From: Microbacteriaceae bacterium PS02332
Lineage (GTDB): Bacteria; Actinomycetota; Actinomycetes; Actinomycetales; Microbacteriaceae
Direction: 5' to 3'
Assembly: GCA_029959645.1 (NCBI GenBank)
Contig: JASCOJ010000004.1
Location: 1 to 48,918, forward strand
DNA: 48,918 nucleotides
Both the position numbers and the translations under genes were made by a program. Of this stretch, positions 23,617-33,322 are shown piece after piece (positions within the stretch are counted from its first letter, which is position 1; every line of letters begins with the position of its first letter). The notes beneath the pieces are model-generated. The model was not told the origin of the DNA and made no database searches. It worked only from the letters and a program-made list of their open reading frames with translations.

Positions 23617-25134
23617 ATGAGCAAAGCCACAGCAGTCGGGCCGGACGCACGACCCGAGGTCCGCACCGTGGAGCGGCAGGGCGTCGACGTCATCGCCGAA
23701 GCCGAGCGGAAGGGACGCCCGCGCGGGCTCTTCTGGCCGTGGTTCGCGAGCAACATCTCGGTGCTCGGCCTGGCGTACGGCTCGTTCGTCCTCGGGTTCG
23801 GCATCTCGCTGTGGCAGGCGACGATCGTCTCCGTCGTGGGCGTCGTGTTCTCGTTCCTGCTCTGCGGGGTCGTCGCGATCGCCGGCAAGCGTGGGTCCGC
23901 ACCGACGATGGTGCTCAGCCGGGCGGCGTTCGGCGTGCACGGCAACCGGCTGCCGTCGTTCCTCAGCTGGGTCCTCACGGTCGGGTGGGAGACCGCGCTG
24001 ACCGCCCTCGCCGTCCTCGCCACGTCGACGGTGTTCCGCCAGCTCGGCTGGGACGACGGCGTCCTCACGAAGCTCGTCGCCCTCGTGGTGGTCGCCGCCC
24101 TGGTCGTCGGGGCCGGGATCGCCGGCTTCGACGTCATCATGCGGTTGCAGGCCTGGATCACGGTCGTCACCGCGGTGCTCACGGTCGTCTACGTGCTGCT
24201 CGCCCTGCCGTCGATCGACCTCGGTGCCCTGGCCGCCCTGCCGTCGGGCAGCACCCAGAACGTGATCGGTGCCCTCGTCCTCGTGATGACCGGGTTCGGA
24301 CTCGGGTGGGTCAACGCAGCCGCCGACTACTCGCGGTACCTCCCGCGCTCGGCGTCGACCCGCGGGGTCGTCGGCTGGACGACGTTCGGCGGCGCGCTCG
24401 CCCCCGTCGTCCTCGTCGTCGTCGGTGTCCTCCTCGCCGGGTCCTCCGGGTCGTTGGACCGGGCGATCCAGGCGGACCCGATCGGCGCCCTCGCCACGGT
24501 GATGCCGCCGTGGTTCCTCGTGCCGTTCGCCGTCGTCGCGATCCTCGGCCTCGTGGGCGGCGCGGTGCTCGACATCTACTCGTCGGGGCTCGCCCTCCTC
24601 AGCGCCGGCGTCCGCATCCCGCGTCCGGTCGCCGCGGGCGTCGACGGCGTGCTCATGGTCGTCGGCTCCGTCTGGGTGGTGTTCTTCGCCACCGACTTCA
24701 TCAACCCGTTCCAGGCGTTCCTCATCACGCTCGGTGTGCCGGTCGCCGCCTGGTGCGGGGTGTTCGTCGCCGACGTGCTCCTGCGCCGCCGCGCCTACGC
24801 CGAGGGGGAGTTGGACACGCCGAGCGGGCGGTACGGCTCCGTCCGGTGGGGTGCCGTCGCCCTCGTGGTCGTCGGCTCGGTGCTCGGCTGGGGGCTCGTG
24901 ACGAACACCACGGCCGGGGCCGAGCTCGTGCACTGGCAGGGGTACCTGCTCGGGCCGTTCGGGCTCGGCGGGCCGGAGGGCGCCTGGGCCTACGCGAACC
25001 TCGGTGTCCTCGTCGCGCTCGTCGTCGGGTTCGGCGGCACCGTGCTCACCGGGCGCGGCGCGGTCCGACGGCAGGAGCACCTGACCGGGACCGAGCCGAT
25101 GGGGCACGCCCCCGACGCCGAGCCGCTCCCGTGA
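23617..25134 (+). CDS. NCS1-family purine/cytosine permease
   Basis: A 505-residue transporter with about twelve hydrophobic helices. The N-terminus has the NCS1 style VERQGVDVIAEAERKGRPRGLFWPWFASN, and the first helix continues with SVLGLAYGSF. Family members (CodB, PurP-like) import nucleobases or related compounds with a cation. The substrate cannot be told from sequence alone. Its stop overlaps the following cysteine hydrolase by GTGA, so transporter and enzyme are coupled and may form a small uptake/catabolic unit. This pair interrupts the common rseP-ispG neighbourhood. Confidence 0.92.
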   Translation: MSKATAVGPDARPEVRTVERQGVDVIAEAERKGRPRGLFWPWFASNISVLGLAYGSFVLGFGISLWQATIVSVVGVVFSFLLCGVVAIAGKRGSAPTMVLSRAAFGVHGNRLPSFLSWVLTVGWETALTALAVLATSTVFRQLGWDDGVLTKLVALVVVAALVVGAGIAGFDVIMRLQAWITVVTAVLTVVYVLLALPSIDLGALAALPSGSTQNVIGALVLVMTGFGLGWVNAAADYSRYLPRSASTRGVVGWTTFGGALAPVVLVVVGVLLAGSSGSLDRAIQADPIGALATVMPPWFLVPFAVVAILGLVGGAVLDIYSSGLALLSAGVRIPRPVAAGVDGVLMVVGSVWVVFFATDFINPFQAFLITLGVPVAAWCGVFVADVLLRRRAYAEGELDTPSGRYGSVRWGAVALVVVGSVLGWGLVTNTTAGAELVHWQGYLLGPFGLGGPEGAWAYANLGVLVALVVGFGGTVLTGRGAVRRQEHLTGTEPMGHAPDAEPLP

Positions 25135-25682
25135 CCGCCGCCACGGTCCCCGACGACGCGTGGCTCGTCGTCGTCGACATGCAGCAGGTGTTCACCGGCG
25201 ACAGCCCGTGGGCGAGCGGCGGGTACGCGGAGGCGTCCGCGGCGATCGAGCGGCTGCTCCCGCGGTTCGCCGGTCGGACCGTGTACACCCGGTTCGTCGC
25301 GCCCGAGCAGCCCGCGGGGGCCTGGGTGGACTACTACCGCGACTGGCCGTTCGCCCTCGTGCCGGACACCGATCCGCTGTACGCCCTGACCGAGCCCTTC
25401 GCGGGCCGGGTGGCGGCCGGCGACCCCGTGGTGACCGAGCCGACGTTCGGGAAGTGGACCCCGCGCCTCCGGGCCGTCGTCGGTCACCACGCAGACCTCG
25501 TGCTCACCGGGGTCTCCACCGACTGCTGCGTGCTGTCCACCGCCCTCGCGGCAGCCGACGCGGGCGTGCGCGTGACGGTCGTCGCCGGGGCCTGTGCCGG
25601 CGCGAGCACCGCGGACCACGACCGCGCCCTCGACGCGATGCGGTTGTACGGGCCGCTCCTCACGGTCGTCGACGCGCTCTGA
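25131..25682 (+). CDS. Isochorismatase-like cysteine hydrolase
   Basis: A 183-residue hydrolase of the isochorismatase/nicotinamidase superfamily. The catalytic triad is visible: Asp16 in VVVDMQ, Lys108 in FGKW, and Cys133 in GVSTDCCVLSTA (Cys132 is next to it). Superfamily members hydrolyse amides or vinyl ethers, for example nicotinamide, N-carbamoyl compounds or ureidoacrylate. Translational coupling to the NCS1 permease suggests that its substrate is a product of an imported heterocycle, such as a carbamoyl or amide compound (inference). Confidence 0.9.
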   Translation: MTAATVPDDAWLVVVDMQQVFTGDSPWASGGYAEASAAIERLLPRFAGRTVYTRFVAPEQPAGAWVDYYRDWPFALVPDTDPLYALTEPFAGRVAAGDPVVTEPTFGKWTPRLRAVVGHHADLVLTGVSTDCCVLSTALAAADAGVRVTVVAGACAGASTADHDRALDAMRLYGPLLTVVDAL

Positions 25683-25735
25683 CGTCGCGCGGCGGACCGC
25701 CTCCCGGCCGCCAGCGGACCGTCGGACGGAGCGCG

Positions 25736-25741
25736 TAGAGT
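25736..25741 (+). promoter_or_regulatory. -10 element TAGAGT, leaderless ispG promoter
   Basis: TAGAGT is followed by 7 nt and GTG 25749. The upstream in-frame GTG 25743 would lie ahead of the predicted transcript start, so 25749 is preferred. Confidence 0.55.
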
Positions 25742-25748
25742 CGTGCTC

Positions 25749-26903
25749 GTGCCCGCAGTGAACCTCGGAATGCCGAAGGCCCCCGAAACCCTCGCCCCTC
25801 GTCGCAAGTCCCGGCAGATCCGGGTCGGCAAGGTGTTGGTCGGGGGCGACGCGCCGGTGTCGGTGCAGTCGATGACCACCACGCCGACCACGAACATCAA
25901 CGCGACCCTGCAGCAGATCGCGGAGCTCACCGCCTCCGGGTGCGACATCGTCCGGGTGGCCGTGCCGAGCCAGGACGACGCCGACGCGCTGCCGATCATC
26001 GCGGCGAAGTCGCAGATCCCGGTCATCGCCGACATCCACTTCCAGCCGAAGTACGTCTTCCAGGCCATCGACGCCGGATGTGCCGCCGTGCGGGTGAACC
26101 CGGGCAACATCCGCAAGTTCGACGACCAGGTCGGCGCGATCGCGAAGGCCGCGAAGGACGCCGGCGTGAGCCTGCGCATCGGGGTGAACGCCGGGTCGCT
26201 CGAGCCGAGCCTCATGCAGAAGTACGGCAAGGCGACGCCCGAGGCGCTCGTCGAGTCCGCGGTGTGGGAAGCCAGCCTGTTCGAGGAACACGACTTCCAC
26301 GACTTCAAGATCTCGGTCAAGCACAACGACCCGGTCATCATGGTCAAGGCCTACCGGCAGCTCGCCGAGCGCGGGGACTGGCCGCTGCACCTCGGCGTCA
26401 CCGAGGCCGGGCCGGAGTTCCAGGGCACGATCAAGAGCGCGACCGCGTTCGGCATCCTGCTCGGCGAGGGCATCGGCGACACCATCCGCGTGTCCCTGTC
26501 GGCACCGCCCGCGCAGGAGGTGAAGGTCGGCCTGCAGATCCTGCAGTCGCTGAACCTCCGCGAGCGCAAGCTCGAGATCGTCTCGTGCCCGAGCTGCGGC
26601 CGGGCCCAGGTCGACGTCTACCAGCTCGCGAACGACGTGACCGCGGGGCTCGAGGGCATGACCGTCCCGCTCCGCGTCGCCGTGATGGGCTGCGTCGTGA
26701 ACGGCCCGGGTGAGGCCCGGGAAGCCGACCTCGGCGTCGCGTCCGGCAACGGCAAGGGGCAGATCTTCGTCAAGGGCCAGGTCGTCAAGACGGTGCCCGA
26801 GCACGAGATCGTGCAGACGCTCATCGCGGAGGCGAACCGCATCGCCGACGAGATGGGGCCCGACGCCCTCACCGGCACGCCCCAGGTCATCACGACCACG
26901 TAG
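25749..26903 (+). CDS. ispG: 4-hydroxy-3-methylbut-2-en-1-yl diphosphate synthase
   Basis: A 384-residue iron-sulfur enzyme of the MEP pathway that converts MEcPP to HMBPP. The TIM-barrel part has [23 protein letters not shown] and [11 protein letters not shown]. The C-terminal domain holds the [4Fe-4S] ligands Cys280, Cys283 (CPSCGR) and Cys315 with Glu322 in [14 protein letters not shown] 25749 is chosen over GTG 25743 because of the leaderless promoter. It follows the permease/hydrolase pair and precedes proS, which has its own promoter. Confidence 0.97.
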   Translation: MPAVNLGMPKAPETLAPRRKSRQIRVGKVLVGGDAPVSVQSMTTTPTTNINATLQQIAELTASGCDIVRVAVPSQDDADALPIIAAKSQIPVIADIHFQPKYVFQAIDAGCAAVRVNPGNIRKFDDQVGAIAKAAKDAGVSLRIGVNAGSLEPSLMQKYGKATPEALVESAVWEASLFEEHDFHDFKISVKHNDPVIMVKAYRQLAERGDWPLHLGVTEAGPEFQGTIKSATAFGILLGEGIGDTIRVSLSAPPAQEVKVGLQILQSLNLRERKLEIVSCPSCGRAQVDVYQLANDVTAGLEGMTVPLRVAVMGCVVNGPGEAREADLGVASGNGKGQIFVKGQVVKTVPEHEIVQTLIAEANRIADEMGPDALTGTPQVITTT

Positions 26904-26920
26904 GCCTCCCCGGCCGCCGG

Positions 26921-26926
26921 TAGGCT
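26921..26926 (+). promoter_or_regulatory. -10 element TAGGCT, leaderless proS promoter
   Basis: TAGGCT is followed by 6 nt and GTG 26933. There is no SD. Confidence 0.6.
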
Positions 26927-26932
26927 GGCTCC

Positions 26933-28684
26933 GTGGTCACACGGCTCTCTCACCTCTTCCTCCGCACGCTCCGCGACGATCCCTCCGACGCCGAGGTGAC
27001 CAGCGCGAAGCTGCTCGTCCGCGCCGGCTACATCCGTCGCCAGGCCCCGGGCATCTTCGCCTGGCTGCCGCTGGGCCTCCGTGTCCGCGCGCGCATCGAG
27101 GGCATCATCCGGCAGGAGATGGAGGCGGCCGGGGCGCAGGAGGTCCTGCTCCCCGCGCTGGTGCCCCGCGAGCCGTACGAGGCGACGAACCGCTGGACCG
27201 AGTACGGCGACGGCATCTTCCGGCTCAAGGACCGCAAGGACGCCGACTACCTGCTCGCGCCGACGCACGAGGAACTCTTCGCGCTGCTCGTGAAGGACCT
27301 GTACTCCTCGTACAAGGACCTCCCCGTGACGCTCTTCCAGATCCAGGACAAGTACCGCGACGAGGCCCGCCCCCGTGCCGGTCTCCTGCGCGGCCGCGAG
27401 TTCACGATGAAGGACGCATACTCCTTCGACGTCACCGACGAGGGGCTCGACCGCAGCTACCAGACGATGCGGGACGCCTACGAGCGCATCTTCGCGCGAC
27501 TCGGCCTCGAGTACGCGATCGTCAAGGCGGACGCGGGCGCGATGGGCGGCTCGAAGTCCGAGGAGTTCCTGCACCCGATCGCCGTCGGCGAGGACACCTT
27601 CGTGCGGAGCGCCGGCGGGTACGCCGCCAACGTCGAGGCGTACGTCACGCCGGTGCCCGAGGCGCGGTCGACCGAGGGGCTGCCGGAGCCGGTGCTCCTG
27701 CCCGCGGCGGACACCCCGACGATCGACTCGCTCGTCGTGCACGCCAACGACGTCGCGCCGCGCGACGGTGCCGCGTGGACCGCGGCCGACACCCTCAAGA
27801 ACGTCGTGCTCGCCCTGACGCACCTCGACGGCTCGCGCGAGGTCGTCGTCGTCGGCCTGCCGGGGGACCGGGACGTCGACCTCAAGCGCGCCGAGGTGGC
27901 CTTCGCGCCCGCCGAGGTCGAGCCCGCCGGCGACGACGACTTCCGGAAGCACCGCGGGCTGGTGAAGGGCTACATCGGCCCGCAGGTCCTCGGTGCCGAG
28001 AGCGCGACCGGCCTCCGGTACTTCGTCGACCCCCGCGTGGTCGACGGCACGACCTGGGTCACCGGCGCGAACGAGCGCGGCGTGCACGTCGCCGGCCTGG
28101 TGGCCGGCCGTGACTTCACCGCCGACGGCGTGGTCGAGGCGTCGGACGTCCGGGCCGGCGACCCCGCGCCCGACGGCTCGGGCCCGCTCGAGACCGCCCG
28201 CGGCATGGAGATCGGCCACGTCTTCCAGCTCGGCCGGAAGTACGCCGAGGCGCTCGGCCTCAAGGTGCAGGACGAGTCCGGCAAGCTCGTCACCGTCACG
28301 ATGGGCTCGTACGGCATCGGCGTGACGCGCATCCTCGCCATCCTCGCCGAGTCGCACAACGACGAGAAGGGCCTGGCCTGGCCGAAGCACGTCGCGCCGT
28401 TCGACGTGCACGTGGTCGCCACCGGCAAGGACCAGACCGCCTACGAGCTCGCCGAGTCGATCGTCGCCGCGCTCGAGGGCGAGCGCTACGACGTCGTCTA
28501 CGACGACCGCCCGAAGGTGTCGCCCGGCGTGAAGCTCCGCGACGCCGAACTGCTCGGGATGCCGATCGTCGTCGTCGCCGGTCGCGGCGCCGCCGACGGC
28601 GTCGTCGAGCTCTGGGACCGCGCCACCGACGACCGGCAGGACGTCGCCGTCGCCGAGCTGCTCACGGCGGTCCGCGCGATCTGA
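26933..28684 (+). CDS. proS: Prolyl-tRNA synthetase, bacterial type
   Basis: A 583-residue class II synthetase charging tRNA-Pro. Motif 1 ([28 protein letters not shown]), motif 2 ([24 protein letters not shown]) and motif 3 ([13 protein letters not shown]) are all seen, with the bacterial insertion editing domain between motifs 2 and 3 (about 220-385) and the anticodon-binding domain at the C-terminus (about 480-583). Length is typical for the bacterial form with an editing domain. It is predicted to be leaderless and is separated from nusA by a strong stem-loop. Confidence 0.97.
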   Translation: MVTRLSHLFLRTLRDDPSDAEVTSAKLLVRAGYIRRQAPGIFAWLPLGLRVRARIEGIIRQEMEAAGAQEVLLPALVPREPYEATNRWTEYGDGIFRLKDRKDADYLLAPTHEELFALLVKDLYSSYKDLPVTLFQIQDKYRDEARPRAGLLRGREFTMKDAYSFDVTDEGLDRSYQTMRDAYERIFARLGLEYAIVKADAGAMGGSKSEEFLHPIAVGEDTFVRSAGGYAANVEAYVTPVPEARSTEGLPEPVLLPAADTPTIDSLVVHANDVAPRDGAAWTAADTLKNVVLALTHLDGSREVVVVGLPGDRDVDLKRAEVAFAPAEVEPAGDDDFRKHRGLVKGYIGPQVLGAESATGLRYFVDPRVVDGTTWVTGANERGVHVAGLVAGRDFTADGVVEASDVRAGDPAPDGSGPLETARGMEIGHVFQLGRKYAEALGLKVQDESGKLVTVTMGSYGIGVTRILAILAESHNDEKGLAWPKHVAPFDVHVVATGKDQTAYELAESIVAALEGERYDVVYDDRPKVSPGVKLRDAELLGMPIVVVAGRGAADGVVELWDRATDDRQDVAVAELLTAVRAI

Positions 28685-28695
28685 GACGCGCCGGA

Positions 28696-28731
28696 CAGGA
28701 GGCGCGGTGGCAGTCCGCCCCGCGCCTCCTG
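28696..28731 (+). terminator. Strong stem-loop between proS and nusA
   Basis: CAGGAGGCGCGG (28696-28707) and CCGCGCCTCCTG (28720-28731) form a perfect 12-bp stem with a 12-nt loop. No U-tract follows. It lies just after the proS stop and just before the nusA promoter, which fits a U-less actinobacterial-style terminator. Confidence 0.65.
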
Positions 28732-28743
28732 GCTCCGGTGCGG

Positions 28744-28749
28744 TACGAT
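28744..28749 (+). promoter_or_regulatory. -10 element TACGAT of the nusA operon
   Basis: TACGAT follows the proS stem-loop by 12 nt. The predicted transcript starts near 28756 and has a leader of about 57 nt containing a short CCGCG/CGCGG stem and the SD GGAGG at 28801-28805. Confidence 0.55.
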
Positions 28750-28812
28750 CGTCGACGGCTTCCGCGCGGTTCTCTCCGCGGGAGCGACTCATCTGAATAC
28801 GGAGGCACCTCG

Positions 28813-29808
28813 GTGAAGATCGACCTCGCAGTCCTGCGACTCATGGAGCGCGAGCGGGAGATCCCGTTCGACGAGCTCGTCCGGATCATCGAACAGGCCA
28901 TCCTGACCGCGTACCAGAAGCACGGCGCGGAGAACGACGAACCCGTCGACGCCCAGGCCCGCGTCGAACTCGACCGGAAGACCGGAGAGGTCTCCGTCTT
29001 CGTGCCCGAGCGCGACGAGGACGACACCGTCATCGGCGAGTCCGTCGACCAGCCGAGCGACTTCGGCCGCATCGCCGCCTTCGCGGCGAAGCAGGTCATC
29101 AACCAGCGCCTGCGCGACATCGGTGACGACAAGATCCTCGGCGAGTTCCGGGGCAAGGAGGGCGACATCGTCGCCGGCGTCGTCCAGCAGGGGCCGAACC
29201 CGAAGATGGTGATGGTCGACCTCGGCACCGTCGAGGCGATCCTCCCGCCCGAGGAGCAGGTGCCCGGCGAGACGTACAAGCACGGCTCGCGCCTGCGCGT
29301 CTACGTCACGAGCGTCGGCCGGGGCCACAAGGGTCCGCAGATCGTCGTCTCGCGCACGCACCCGGGGCTCATCCGGAAGCTCTTCGCGCTCGAGGTCCCG
29401 GAGATCGCGTCCGGCGTCGTCGAGATCACGTCGCTCGCCCGTGAGGCCGGGCACCGCACGAAGATCGCGGTCAAGGCGAACGAGCCCGGTGTGAACGCCA
29501 AGGGCGCCTGCATCGGCGAGCTCGGGGCCCGCGTCCGCGCGGTCACCACCGAGCTCGGCGCCGAGAAGATCGACATCGTCGACTGGTCGTCCGACCTGCC
29601 CACGTTCGTCGCGAGCGCACTGTCGCCGGCGAAGGTGACGAGCGCGTTCGTGCTCGACGCCTCGACGAAGGCCGTCCGGGCGCTCGTGCCGGACTACCAG
29701 CTGTCGCTCGCCATCGGCAAGGAGGGGCAGAACGCCCGTCTCGCCGCCAAGCTGACCGGTGCCCGGATCGACATCCAGCCGGACTCGGTCATGGACGACG
29801 ACGACTGA
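28813..29808 (+). CDS. nusA: Transcription termination/antitermination factor NusA
   Basis: A 331-residue RNA-polymerase-binding factor. An N-terminal RNAP-binding domain (about 1-125) starts with KIDLAVLRLMEREREIPFDE, followed by an S1 domain (about 130-200, VAGVVQQGPNPKMVMVDLGTVEAILPPEEQ) and tandem KH domains (VSRTHPGLIRKLF; GACIGELGARVRAV; LAIGKEGQNARLAAKLTG). It lacks the C-terminal acidic repeats of E. coli NusA, as is normal in actinobacteria. GTG 28813 has GGAGG 7 nt upstream. It heads a nusA-ylxR-infB operon; rimP, often found before nusA, is not here. Confidence 0.97.
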   Translation: MKIDLAVLRLMEREREIPFDELVRIIEQAILTAYQKHGAENDEPVDAQARVELDRKTGEVSVFVPERDEDDTVIGESVDQPSDFGRIAAFAAKQVINQRLRDIGDDKILGEFRGKEGDIVAGVVQQGPNPKMVMVDLGTVEAILPPEEQVPGETYKHGSRLRVYVTSVGRGHKGPQIVVSRTHPGLIRKLFALEVPEIASGVVEITSLAREAGHRTKIAVKANEPGVNAKGACIGELGARVRAVTTELGAEKIDIVDWSSDLPTFVASALSPAKVTSAFVLDASTKAVRALVPDYQLSLAIGKEGQNARLAAKLTGARIDIQPDSVMDDDD

Positions 29809-29834
29809 CGGACCTGGTCGAGCGCGCCGGTACG

Positions 29835-29859
29835 GCACCGGTTCGCTCTGGGCCGGTGC
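29835..29859 (+). promoter_or_regulatory. Stem-loop in the nusA-ylxR gap
   Basis: GCACCGG (29835-29841) pairs with CCGGTGC (29853-29859), with an 11-nt loop, flanked by two GGCGCGCC-like palindromic words. Its place after nusA suggests an attenuator or a processing site. Confidence 0.35.
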
Positions 29860-29904
29860 GCCGGGAGGCGCGCCGGATCGCGGTCGTCGGAGGCAGGGAG
29901 TAGA

Positions 29905-30234
29905 GTGGACGCCGTCAGAACGTGCATCGGCAGTCGTCGTCGCGCACCCCGATCCTCCCTCCTCCGTGTCGGCGCCCTGGGCGACGACACTGTCGTGGCG
30001 GATCCGAAGGCAGTCATGCCGGGCCGGGGGGCATGGCTCACACCGACCGTCGAAGCGTACGAACTGGCCGTCAAGCGCAGGGCATTCCGCCGTGCGCTCC
30101 GGCTGGAGCGTGATCCCGACACGTCCGCGGTGATCGAGTACCTGCGTGGGCAGACCAGTCCGACTGGTCCGACCGGGCAAGGGCACGAGCACCAGGACAT
30201 GACAGAACAGGCTGAACGGCTTATGGACAACTGA
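29905..30234 (+). CDS. ylxR: YlxR (DUF448) RNA-binding protein
   Basis: A 109-residue basic protein of the YlxR family, a small nucleic-acid-binding protein encoded between nusA and infB in most Gram-positive bacteria; in some species it affects RNase P or global transcription. The N-terminal signature is RTCIGSRRRAPRSSLLRV, where the usual second cysteine of CxGC is Ser. GRGAWL and a helical AVKRRAFRRALR segment follow. The tail (about 75-109) is hydrophilic. GTG 29905 has GGGAG 4 nt and GGAGG 11 nt upstream. A TAGAGT hexamer at 29901-29906 overlaps the start, so an internal promoter cannot serve this start codon. Confidence 0.88.
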   Translation: MDAVRTCIGSRRRAPRSSLLRVGALGDDTVVADPKAVMPGRGAWLTPTVEAYELAVKRRAFRRALRLERDPDTSAVIEYLRGQTSPTGPTGQGHEHQDMTEQAERLMDN

Positions 30235-30308
30235 TGAGCGGCTCGAAATGAGACCCGTCATCCAGTGAGTCCTGCCCCTTGACGGGGTGGGACCCGTGAA
30301 GGAGAACA

Positions 30309-33188
30309 GTGGCTAAACCACGCGTACACGAGATCGCCAGCGAGCTCGGTGTCGACAGCAAGACCGCACTCGAGAAGCTCAAGCAGCTCGGTGAGTTCGT
30401 CAAGGGCCCGAGCTCGAGCATCGAGCCCCCCGTCGCACGGAAGCTCCGTGCAGCACTGCAGGCCGAGGGCGCAGCTGCGTCCTCGACGTCGGCAGCCCCC
30501 GCCGCCAGCGCCCCCGCGGCACCGCGATCCGGTGCCCCGAAGCCCGGTGGCCCCAAGCCCGGCCCGAAGCGTCCCGCTCCGGCACCCGAGCCCGTCGTCG
30601 AGGCCGCTCCCGCCGCCGCCCCGGTGACCGACGGTGCGCCCGTCCCGGCGGCGCCGAAGTCGGTCGCGCAGCGTCAGGCCGAGGCCGAGGCAGCGCGCAA
30701 GGCCGCTGCCGAGGCGAAGGCCGCCGAGCAGGCAGCCGCCGCGCAGCCGCAGGACCCGGGCACGCCCGAGGCCGCGGCCCCGAGCGACGCCGTGAAGCCA
30801 GGTGGCTCGAAGCCGTCCGGTTCCGGTTCCGCCCCCAAGCCCGGTGGCCCGAAGCCCGGTGCCCGTCCCGGCAACAACCCCTACGCGTCGAGCCAGGGCA
30901 TGGGCGCACGTCCGCCCCGTCCCGGCAACAACCCGTTCGCGTCCAACCAGGGCATGGGCCAGCGCCCGGCCGCCGGTGCAGGCGCCGGAGCCGGCAACGG
31001 CATCCCGCGTCCGCAGCCGCCGCGTCCCGGTGCTCCCCGTCCGGGCGCCCCGCGTCCCGGCGGTCCGGGTCAGTCCGCCCGTCCCAACGGCTTCGGGCAG
31101 CGCCCGGGCCAGGGCGGCGGCCGTGGTGGCCCCGGTGGCGGGTTCAACCGTCCCGGTGGTGCCGGTGCCGGCGCCGGTGGCGGGTTCGCCCGTCCGGCGT
31201 TCACCGGACCGCGCCCTGCCGGTGGTGGCGGCCGTGGCCGTGGCCCCGGTGGCGGTACCGCTGGTGCGTTCGGTCGCGGTGGCGGCAAGAGCCGTGCCCG
31301 CAAGTCGAAGCGGACGAAGCGCGCCGAGTACGAGATGCGGCAGGCGCCGTCGCTCGGCGGTGTGCAGGTCCCGCGTGGTGACGGCAACACGGTCGTGCGC
31401 CTCCGTCGCGGTGCGAGCATCTCGGACTTCGCGGACAAGATCGACGCGAGCCCCGGCAACCTGGTGACGGTGCTGTTCCACCTCGGTGAGATGGCGACCG
31501 CGACCGAGTCCCTGGACGAGGCGACCTTCGAGGTCCTCGGCGAGGAGCTCGGCTACAAGATCCAGGTCGTCTCGCCCGAGGACGAGGACAAGGAGCTCCT
31601 CGAGGGCTTCGACATCGACATCGACGCCGAGTACGCCGACGAGGACGACTCCGTCCTGCAGCAGCGTCCGCCGGTCGTCACCGTCATGGGTCACGTCGAC
31701 CACGGCAAGACGCGCCTGCTCGACGCGATCCGCAACTCGAAGGTCGTCGAGGGCGAAGCCGGCGGCATCACGCAGCACATCGGTGCGTACCAGATCGTCA
31801 CCGAGCACGAGGGCATCGAGCGCCCGATCACCTTCATCGACACCCCGGGTCACGAGGCCTTCACGGCCATGCGTGCACGTGGTGCCCAGGTGACGGACAT
31901 CGCGATCCTCGTGGTCGCGGCGGACGACGGCATCATGCCCCAGACGATCGAGGCGTTGAACCACGCGCAGTCGGCCGGTGTGCCGATCGTCGTCGCGGTG
32001 AACAAGATCGACAAGGACGGCGCCAACCCCGCCAAGGTCCGCCAGCAGCTCACCGAGTACAACCTGGTGGCCGAGGAGTACGGCGGCGACGTCATGTTCG
32101 TCGACGTGTCGGCACGGCAGAACATCGGCATCCAGGACCTCCTGGACGCGGTGCTCCTGACGGCGGACGCCGGGCTCGACCTGCGTGCGAACCCCGACAA
32201 GGACGCCCGAGGCGTCGCGATCGAAGCACGGCTCGACAAGGGCCGTGGTGCGGTGGCGACCGTCCTCATCCAGTCCGGGACGCTGCACGTCGGTGACGCG
32301 ATCGTCGCCGGCACGGCGTACGGCCGTGTCCGTGCGATGGCGGACGAGAACGGCAACGCGGTCGACGCCGCCACGCCGGCCCGTCCGGTCCAGGTGCAGG
32401 GTCTGTCGTCGGTGCCCCGCGCCGGTGACACGTTCCTCGTCACCGAGGACGACCGCACCGCCCGTCAGATCGCCGAGAAGCGCGAAGCCGCGCAGCGGAA
32501 CGCCCAGCTGGCCAAGGCCCGCAAGCGCATCTCGCTCGAGGACTTCACCCGTGCGCTCGAAGAGGGCAAGGTCGACTCGCTCAACCTCATCATCAAGGGT
32601 GACGTCTCCGGTGCCGTCGAGGCACTCGAGCAGTCGCTCCTCGACATCGAGGTGGACGACAGCGTCCAGCTGCGCATCCTGCACCGCGGTGTGGGTGCGA
32701 TCACGGAGTCGGACATCGACCTCGCCACCATCGACAACGCGATCGTCGTCGGCTTCAACGTCCGCCCGGACGTCAAGGCCCGCGAGCGCGCTGCCCGAGA
32801 AGGCATCGACGTGCGGTTCTACTCGGTCATCTACAACGCACTCGAGGACATCGAGCAGTCCCTCAAGGGCATGCTCAAGCCCGAGTACGAAGAGGTGCAG
32901 TCCGGTGTCGCCGAGATCCGCGAGGTGTTCCGCTCCTCGAAGTTCGGCAACATCGCGGGTGTCATCGTCCGGTCCGGCACGATCACGCGCAACGCCAAGG
33001 CGCGCGTCATCCGTGACGGCGTGGTCCTGGCAGACGGACTGGCGATCGAGTCGCTCCGTCGCTTCAAGGACGACGTCACCGAGGTCCGGACGGACTACGA
33101 GGCCGGTATCGGTCTCGGTAAGTTCAACGACATCCAGCCCGGCGACGAGATCGAGACCACCGAGCTCGTCGAGAAGCCGCGCGACTGA
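30309..33188 (+). CDS. infB: Translation initiation factor IF-2
   Basis: A 959-residue GTPase that brings initiator tRNA to the 30S subunit. An IF2-N domain (1-50) is followed by a long, low-complexity Ala/Pro/Gly/Arg-rich region (about 55-345) with KPGGPKPG-like and GNNPYAS/GNNPFAS repeats, which is usual in actinobacteria. A second IF2-N-type domain ([17 protein letters not shown]) lies near 358. The G domain has GHVDHGKT at 461-468, DTPGHEAF and NKID. Domains II-IV complete the protein. GTG 30309 follows AAGGAGA. The gene is followed by a very strong hairpin before rbfA. Confidence 0.97.
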   Translation: MAKPRVHEIASELGVDSKTALEKLKQLGEFVKGPSSSIEPPVARKLRAALQAEGAAASSTSAAPAASAPAAPRSGAPKPGGPKPGPKRPAPAPEPVVEAAPAAAPVTDGAPVPAAPKSVAQRQAEAEAARKAAAEAKAAEQAAAAQPQDPGTPEAAAPSDAVKPGGSKPSGSGSAPKPGGPKPGARPGNNPYASSQGMGARPPRPGNNPFASNQGMGQRPAAGAGAGAGNGIPRPQPPRPGAPRPGAPRPGGPGQSARPNGFGQRPGQGGGRGGPGGGFNRPGGAGAGAGGGFARPAFTGPRPAGGGGRGRGPGGGTAGAFGRGGGKSRARKSKRTKRAEYEMRQAPSLGGVQVPRGDGNTVVRLRRGASISDFADKIDASPGNLVTVLFHLGEMATATESLDEATFEVLGEELGYKIQVVSPEDEDKELLEGFDIDIDAEYADEDDSVLQQRPPVVTVMGHVDHGKTRLLDAIRNSKVVEGEAGGITQHIGAYQIVTEHEGIERPITFIDTPGHEAFTAMRARGAQVTDIAILVVAADDGIMPQTIEALNHAQSAGVPIVVAVNKIDKDGANPAKVRQQLTEYNLVAEEYGGDVMFVDVSARQNIGIQDLLDAVLLTADAGLDLRANPDKDARGVAIEARLDKGRGAVATVLIQSGTLHVGDAIVAGTAYGRVRAMADENGNAVDAATPARPVQVQGLSSVPRAGDTFLVTEDDRTARQIAEKREAAQRNAQLAKARKRISLEDFTRALEEGKVDSLNLIIKGDVSGAVEALEQSLLDIEVDDSVQLRILHRGVGAITESDIDLATIDNAIVVGFNVRPDVKARERAAREGIDVRFYSVIYNALEDIEQSLKGMLKPEYEEVQSGVAEIREVFRSSKFGNIAGVIVRSGTITRNAKARVIRDGVVLADGLAIESLRRFKDDVTEVRTDYEAGIGLGKFNDIQPGDEIETTELVEKPRD

Positions 33189-33199
33189 TCGTGTGATCC

Positions 33200-33240
33200 C
33201 GGGCCCCGCCTCCTCCGTACCCCGGGGGAGGCGGGGCCCG
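33200..33240 (+). terminator. Very strong stem-loop between infB and rbfA
   Basis: GGGCCCCGCCTCC (33201-33213) and GGAGGCGGGGCCC (33227-33239) are perfectly complementary, with one further pair outside (33200/33240) and three inside (one a G-U wobble), giving about 17 bp around a 7-nt loop. No U-tract follows (C-run instead). It is 12 nt after the infB stop and fits a U-less terminator or 3'-end stabiliser. Confidence 0.65.
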
Positions 33241-33322
33241 CCCCCGTTCCACCGCACCCTCGCTCCGAGGGACAGCAGAACCCCGCGGACCCGTCCGCCC
33301 CAGGCCCCAGGAGGCTCCAGAC

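Noticed and set aside
29901-29906. TAGAGT as a promoter for ylxR
   Set aside because: It overlaps GTG 29905, and a transcript from it would begin near a GTC, not a start codon; ylxR is better explained as part of the nusA transcript.
30154-30168. Dyad ACCAGTC-C-GACTGGT inside ylxR
   Set aside because: A perfect 7-bp dyad, but inside coding sequence near the 3' end with no promoter or terminator context; it can arise from the Thr-Ser-Pro-Thr-Gly codons.
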